A stretch of DNA of 64,000 bases from Burkholderiales bacterium (GTDB lineage: Bacteria > Pseudomonadota > Gammaproteobacteria > Burkholderiales > Burkholderiaceae_C), in NCBI GenBank assembly GCA_021414305.1, contig JAIOOS010000015.1:310001-374000 (forward strand), written 5' to 3'. A program made the position numbers and the translations under genes. Positions 60,562-64,000 of the stretch are shown piece by piece; positions within the stretch are counted from its first letter, which is position 1; the number at the start of each line of letters is the position of its first letter. The notes beneath the pieces were generated by a model. The model had not been told where the DNA came from and did not search any database. It saw only the letters and a list, made by a program, of their open reading frames with translations.

Positions 60562-60673
60562 CGCTCGCGGCTCGGGCTCGGCGAAAAAATTCGCCGCGCG
60601 ATGTCGATCCCGACGTAGCGTCGCGTCATGGAGCGACCCCGGCCGTCGGGGCGAACCGCAAAGGACGAATGCC

Positions 60674-61042
60674 ATGCACTACATCATCCTGATCTACGGC
60701 GACGAGAAGAACTTCGCCCTGATGGCCGACGACCCGAAGGCGCAAGAGCAGATGTACGCCGCGTACACGCGCTACGGCGGCGACATGCAGGCGGCCGGCG
60801 TGCTGCGCGGCGGCGCCGAGCTGAAGCCGACGCCGAGCGCGACCACGGTGCGCGTGCGAAACGGCAAGACCCTGACCACCGACGGCCCCTTCGCCGAGAC
60901 CAAGGAGCAGCTCGGCGGCTACTACCTGATCGACGTGCCCGATCTCGACCAGGCGGTGCACTGGGCGGCGCGCTGCCCGGCGGCGATGGGCGGCTCGATC
61001 GAGGTCCGGCCGCTCGGCCACTCGGCACCGAGCGCCAAGTAG
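60674..61042 (+). CDS. YciI-related DGPF-domain protein
   Basis: 122 aa with a good ribosome site (AAAGGA). It has the YCII fold with YIILIYGDEKNFALM and the DGPF motif in TDGPFAETKEQLGGYYLID. Such proteins are regularly encoded next to ECF42 sigma factors, as here with the sigma gene at 61547. Their biochemical role is not settled. Confidence 0.9.
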   Translation: MHYIILIYGDEKNFALMADDPKAQEQMYAAYTRYGGDMQAAGVLRGGAELKPTPSATTVRVRNGKTLTTDGPFAETKEQLGGYYLIDVPDLDQAVHWAARCPAAMGGSIEVRPLGHSAPSAK

Positions 61043-61099
61043 CAACCACACAGCAAAGCGACGGGCCGCCTGGCCCGCGCGCTCCACCAAGGGCTCGTC

Positions 61100-61504
61100 A
61101 TGACTTCCTTTCCGACCATCACCGCCGCTGTCGCGGCGCTCATCGGCCTGCTCGCCGTGTTTCTCGCGGCGCGCGTCATCGTCTTTCGCGTGCGCTTCAA
61201 GGTCAACGCCGGCGACGGCGGTCACGCGCCGCTGGCGCAGGCGATCCGCGCCCATGCCAACCTGGTCGAGCACGTGCCGCTGGCGCTGATCGTGCTCGCT
61301 TTCGCAGAAGCGAGCGTGCCCGCGTGGCGCTGGCTCATCATGCTTCTCGGCGCAGTGCTGCTGATCGCCCGCCTGGCCAGCGCCTGGGGTCTCAGCCACT
61401 CGCTCGAAGGCAGCACCGGGCGCCAGGCCGGCGCCGGGCTGACGCAGGTCGTCACCGTCCTCGCCTCGCTGCTCGTTCTCTACCGGGCCGCGCTGATGAT
61501 GTGA
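61100..61504 (+). CDS. MAPEG-family membrane protein
   Basis: 134 aa with four hydrophobic segments. The family motif RAHANLVEHVPLALIVLAF is clear, as is the end segment LTQVVTVLASLLVLYR. MAPEG proteins include microsomal glutathione S-transferases; many bacterial ones are uncharacterised. It lies between the DGPF and sigma factor genes on the same strand. Confidence 0.88.
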   Translation: MTSFPTITAAVAALIGLLAVFLAARVIVFRVRFKVNAGDGGHAPLAQAIRAHANLVEHVPLALIVLAFAEASVPAWRWLIMLLGAVLLIARLASAWGLSHSLEGSTGRQAGAGLTQVVTVLASLLVLYRAALMM

Positions 61505-61546
61505 GGGCGCCGGCAGCAGTCGAATCGAACGAGCGCCGACGAACCC

Positions 61547-62800
61547 ATGCTGACGCCGATCATCGACGGCATCTGCCGCGCCGAGGGTCCGCGCCTGCTC
61601 GCGAACCTGATCCGGCGGGTCGGCGACTTCGAGCTCGCCGAGGACGCGATGCAGGACGCCTTCGCCAAGGCGCTCGAGGTCTGGCCGGCGCAGGGCCTGC
61701 CTGCGGCTCCGGCCGCCTGGCTCACCACCGTGGCCCGGCGCAGGGCTGTCGACCTGCTGCGCCGGCGCGCCAGCGGTCCGCTCTACACCGACGAGCCGCC
61801 TGACATGGCGGCACCCGAGGCCGCAGGCGCAGAGCGGGACGCCGACGACCTGTCGGGCGTCGAGGACGATCGCCTGCGCCTGGTGTTCACCTGCTGCCAC
61901 CCGGCGATCGCCCAGCCGGCGCAGATGGCGCTGGCCCTGCGCACGCTGTGCGGCCTGTCGACCCGCGAGATCGCCCGCGCCTTCCTCGAGCCGGAGGCGA
62001 CCACGGCGCAGCGCCTGGTCCGCGCCAAGCGCAAGATCCTCGACGCGCGAATTCCCTACGAAGTGCCGTCGCGCGAGCTCCTGCCCGAGCGCCTTCAGGC
62101 GGTGCTCGGCGTCGTCTACCTGGTGTTCAACGAGGGCTACGCGACCACCGAACACGACGGCCTGGTGCGCACCGACCTCTGCAGCGAGGCGATCCGCCTC
62201 GCCCGCCTCCTGGTCGAGTTGATGCCCGAGGAGCCGGAGGCGCAGGGACTGCTGGCGCTGATGCTCCTGCACGACGCGCGCCGCGCGACCCGCATCGACG
62301 CCTCGGGCGCGCTGGTGCCGCTCGAGGAGCAGGATCGCAGTCGATGGCAGCAGGCGGAGATCGCCGAAGGGGTGGCGGTGCTCGAGGCGGCGCTGCGGCG
62401 GCAGCGGCGCGGGCCTTACCAGCTACAGGCCGCGATCGCCGCGCTCCACGCCCAGGCCGCGCGCGCGGAAGCGACCGATTGGCAGCAGATCGCGCTTCTC
62501 TACGCGGGCCTCCTGAGCGAGCAACCGAGCCCGGTGGTCGAGCTGAACGCGGCGGTGGCGCTGGCGATGGCGCGCGGCCCCGAGCACGGGCTGGCCCGGA
62601 TCGACCGGCTCGATCGCGAAGGCGAGCTCGCCGACTACCACCTGCTGCCGGCGGCGCGGGCCGACCTGCTGCGCCGCCTCGGCCGCGGCGCCGAAGCCGC
62701 GGCCTCGTACCGGGCGGCGCTTGCGCTGGTGCGCAACCCGGCCGAACGCCTCTACCTCGAGCGCCGGCTGGCCGCCTGCGAGACCCGCAAGCCGGACTGA
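61547..62800 (+). CDS. ECF42-type RNA polymerase sigma factor with DUF6596/TPR-like tail
   Basis: 417 aa, far longer than a normal ECF factor. The sigma-2 region (about 5-75; DFELAEDAMQDAFAKAL, AAWLTTVARRRAVDLLRRR) and sigma-4 region (about 105-165; LCGLSTREIARAFLEPE) are followed by about 240 residues of helical repeats (LVFNEGYATTEHDGLVRTD, VVELNAAVALAMARGPEHG). This is the ECF42 layout, which uses the C-terminal extension in regulation rather than a membrane anti-sigma factor. The DGPF protein gene nearby fits. Confidence 0.92.
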   Translation: MLTPIIDGICRAEGPRLLANLIRRVGDFELAEDAMQDAFAKALEVWPAQGLPAAPAAWLTTVARRRAVDLLRRRASGPLYTDEPPDMAAPEAAGAERDADDLSGVEDDRLRLVFTCCHPAIAQPAQMALALRTLCGLSTREIARAFLEPEATTAQRLVRAKRKILDARIPYEVPSRELLPERLQAVLGVVYLVFNEGYATTEHDGLVRTDLCSEAIRLARLLVELMPEEPEAQGLLALMLLHDARRATRIDASGALVPLEEQDRSRWQQAEIAEGVAVLEAALRRQRRGPYQLQAAIAALHAQAARAEATDWQQIALLYAGLLSEQPSPVVELNAAVALAMARGPEHGLARIDRLDREGELADYHLLPAARADLLRRLGRGAEAAASYRAALALVRNPAERLYLERRLAACETRKPD

Positions 62801-62928
62801 GACGGCCGGCCGCCGCCCCCGCAGGGCAGGCGCAGCTACCCATCCGGCGGATGGCGGGCGCCGCGACGCGGCGGCGTCACTTGCCAACACCGCTCCCGAG
62901 CCGCAGCTTGGCCCTTTGGGAGACAAGC

Positions 62929-63918
62929 ATGGGTGCCAACGACGCCTACCTTCTCGACGCCTATTCGCGCTCGGTCACCTCGGTCGTCGAGCGGGTGGGG
63001 CCCAGCGTCGCCGCCGTCCGGGTCGGCGGCGACGACGCCGCAGGCCAGGCCGGCGGCGGCTCGGGCTTCGTCATCACACCCGACGGCTACCTGCTCACCA
63101 ACTCGCACGTGGCCCGCGCCGGCCGCCCGCCGACGGCGGCGCGTCCCGGCCTGCGCTACACGGTCGCGCTCGGCGACGGCATCGAATCGGCGGCCGAGTG
63201 GGTCGGCGACGACCCCGACACCGACCTCGCCCTGCTGCACCTCGTCGCGGCGGCGCGCCTCTCGCTGGCGCCGGCGATGCTCGGCCGCTCCGCCGAGCTG
63301 CGCCGCGGCGAGATCGCGATCGCCATCGGCAACCCGCTCGGCTTCGAGCACACCGTCACCGCCGGCATCGTCAGCGCGCTGGGCCGCAGCATGCGCGCCA
63401 GCACCGGCCGCCTGATCCCCGACGTGATCCAGACCGACGCCGCGCTCAACCCGGGCAATTCCGGCGGGCCGCTGCTCAACTCGCGCGGCGAGGTGGTGGG
63501 CGTCAACACCGCGATCATCCGCGGCGCGCAGGCGATCTGCTTCGCGGTCGCGATCGACACCGCCGCCTGGGTCATTCCGCAGCTGCTGCGGCACGGCCGG
63601 GTGCGCCGCGCCTGGATCGGCGTAGCCGGGCAGACCGTCGCGCTCGACCGGCGCGTCGTCACCCACCACGGCCTGGCCGAGACGCACGGCGTGCGCGTGC
63701 TCTCGGTCGAGCCCGGCAGCCCGGCCGACCGGGGCGGGCTGCGCGAAGGCGACATCGTGCTCGGCCTCGACGGCGCGGCGCTGGTCTCGGTCGACGCGCT
63801 GCACCAGTCGCTCGGCGAGGCACGCATCCACAAGGATTGCGCACTCAAGCTTCTGCGCGGCCACGCCTCGCCGCAGGTCGTGTTCCTATCGGTGCGGCCG
63901 ACGGAGCGCGTCGGCTGA
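62929..63918 (+). CDS. S1C trypsin-like serine protease with PDZ domain, no signal peptide
   Basis: 329 aa from the ATG at 62929 with GGGAG upstream. The catalytic triad is complete: His in LLTNSHVARAG, Asp in DPDTDLALLHL and Ser in NPGNSGGPLLNS. A single PDZ domain (about 235-320; PGSPADRGGLREGDIVLGLD) follows. The N-terminus MGANDAYLLDAYSRSV is soluble, with no signal peptide or anchor, unlike DegP, DegQ or DegS. It may act in the cytoplasm, or the real start could differ, though the frame upstream belongs to shadow sequence. Confidence 0.87.
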   Translation: MGANDAYLLDAYSRSVTSVVERVGPSVAAVRVGGDDAAGQAGGGSGFVITPDGYLLTNSHVARAGRPPTAARPGLRYTVALGDGIESAAEWVGDDPDTDLALLHLVAAARLSLAPAMLGRSAELRRGEIAIAIGNPLGFEHTVTAGIVSALGRSMRASTGRLIPDVIQTDAALNPGNSGGPLLNSRGEVVGVNTAIIRGAQAICFAVAIDTAAWVIPQLLRHGRVRRAWIGVAGQTVALDRRVVTHHGLAETHGVRVLSVEPGSPADRGGLREGDIVLGLDGAALVSVDALHQSLGEARIHKDCALKLLRGHASPQVVFLSVRPTERVG

Positions 63919-64000
63919 CGATCGACAAAGCCCTTCAACCACGGGCTTCCACAGGGTTGCAAATCGCGCCGCCGGTCCAGAATAGAAGCCATCACAACCA
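63919..64000. other. Window end, noncoding
   Basis: 82 bases after the protease stop. I see no gene start, terminator hairpin or other element in this short stretch. Confidence 0.5.

Overview
The DNA is strongly GC-rich, with G/C at most third codon positions. The gene content (a split gig/buf copper-peptide locus, an MlaE-type ABC set, NodT-type efflux, a fused CysNC, an ECF42 sigma factor) fits a free-living betaproteobacterium, probably Burkholderiales. That placement is inference. Genes are densely packed, often with 4-base ATGA or GTGA overlaps. I see no rRNA, tRNA, CRISPR array, insertion sequence or phage gene.

Region 1 (1-12.1 kb, minus strand). One long run is read from about 12.1 kb down to base 1. 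It holds a secreted cupin, a DUF302 protein, a small unknown protein, a bufferin precursor (DUF2282), DoxX, an NDH-2-like flavoprotein, 3-hydroxybutyrate dehydrogenase, a patatin lipase, beta-carbonic anhydrase, a YeeE/YedE transporter, the bufferin-modifying pair (DUF692 MNIO enzyme and DUF2063 partner), an OmpR-type regulator with its kinase, and a PAS/GAF sensor cut by the window edge. The bufferin genes are split into two pairs about 5 kb apart.

Region 2 (12.2-18.2 kb). A sensor-less histidine kinase, a thiolase-like enzyme, an alpha/beta hydrolase and two members of a family of secreted, probably beta-propeller proteins.

Region 3 (18.4-36.2 kb, minus strand). A secondary-lipid (PUFA-synthase-like) polyketide cluster. 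PKS1 (2,792 aa) reads NMO-NMO-KS-AT-ACP-KR-DH. PKS2 (1,614 aa) reads KS-AT-DH-PPTase. Then come a type I phosphodiesterase-like protein, a methyltransferase, a discrete acyl carrier protein and a fused double short-chain dehydrogenase.

Region 4 (36.4-42.4 kb). Two tandem esterase-like hydrolases and a propeller-like protein on minus; a lipoprotein of the serine beta-lactamase fold and the third propeller paralogue on plus.

Region 5 (42.4-54.2 kb). On minus, a run of cysD, a cysN/cysC fusion, a sulfatase-like protein, a lipoprotein, a sulfotransferase, a small coiled-coil protein, a TolC-type outer-membrane protein and a PqqD-M50-HlyD fusion; cysQ is divergent from cysD. This gives activated sulfate (PAPS) supply, sulfate transfer, PAP clearance and export in one block. 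Next to region 3 it suggests a pathway for a sulfated secondary lipid that is exported to the envelope. This is the main hypothesis from the window; the product is unknown.

Region 6 (54.2-64 kb). An M36 metalloprotease (minus), then on plus a Dps-like ferritin, an MlaE-MlaF-MlaD-lipoprotein lipid transporter, a DGPF/YciI protein with MAPEG and an ECF42 sigma factor, and a trypsin-PDZ protease without a signal peptide.
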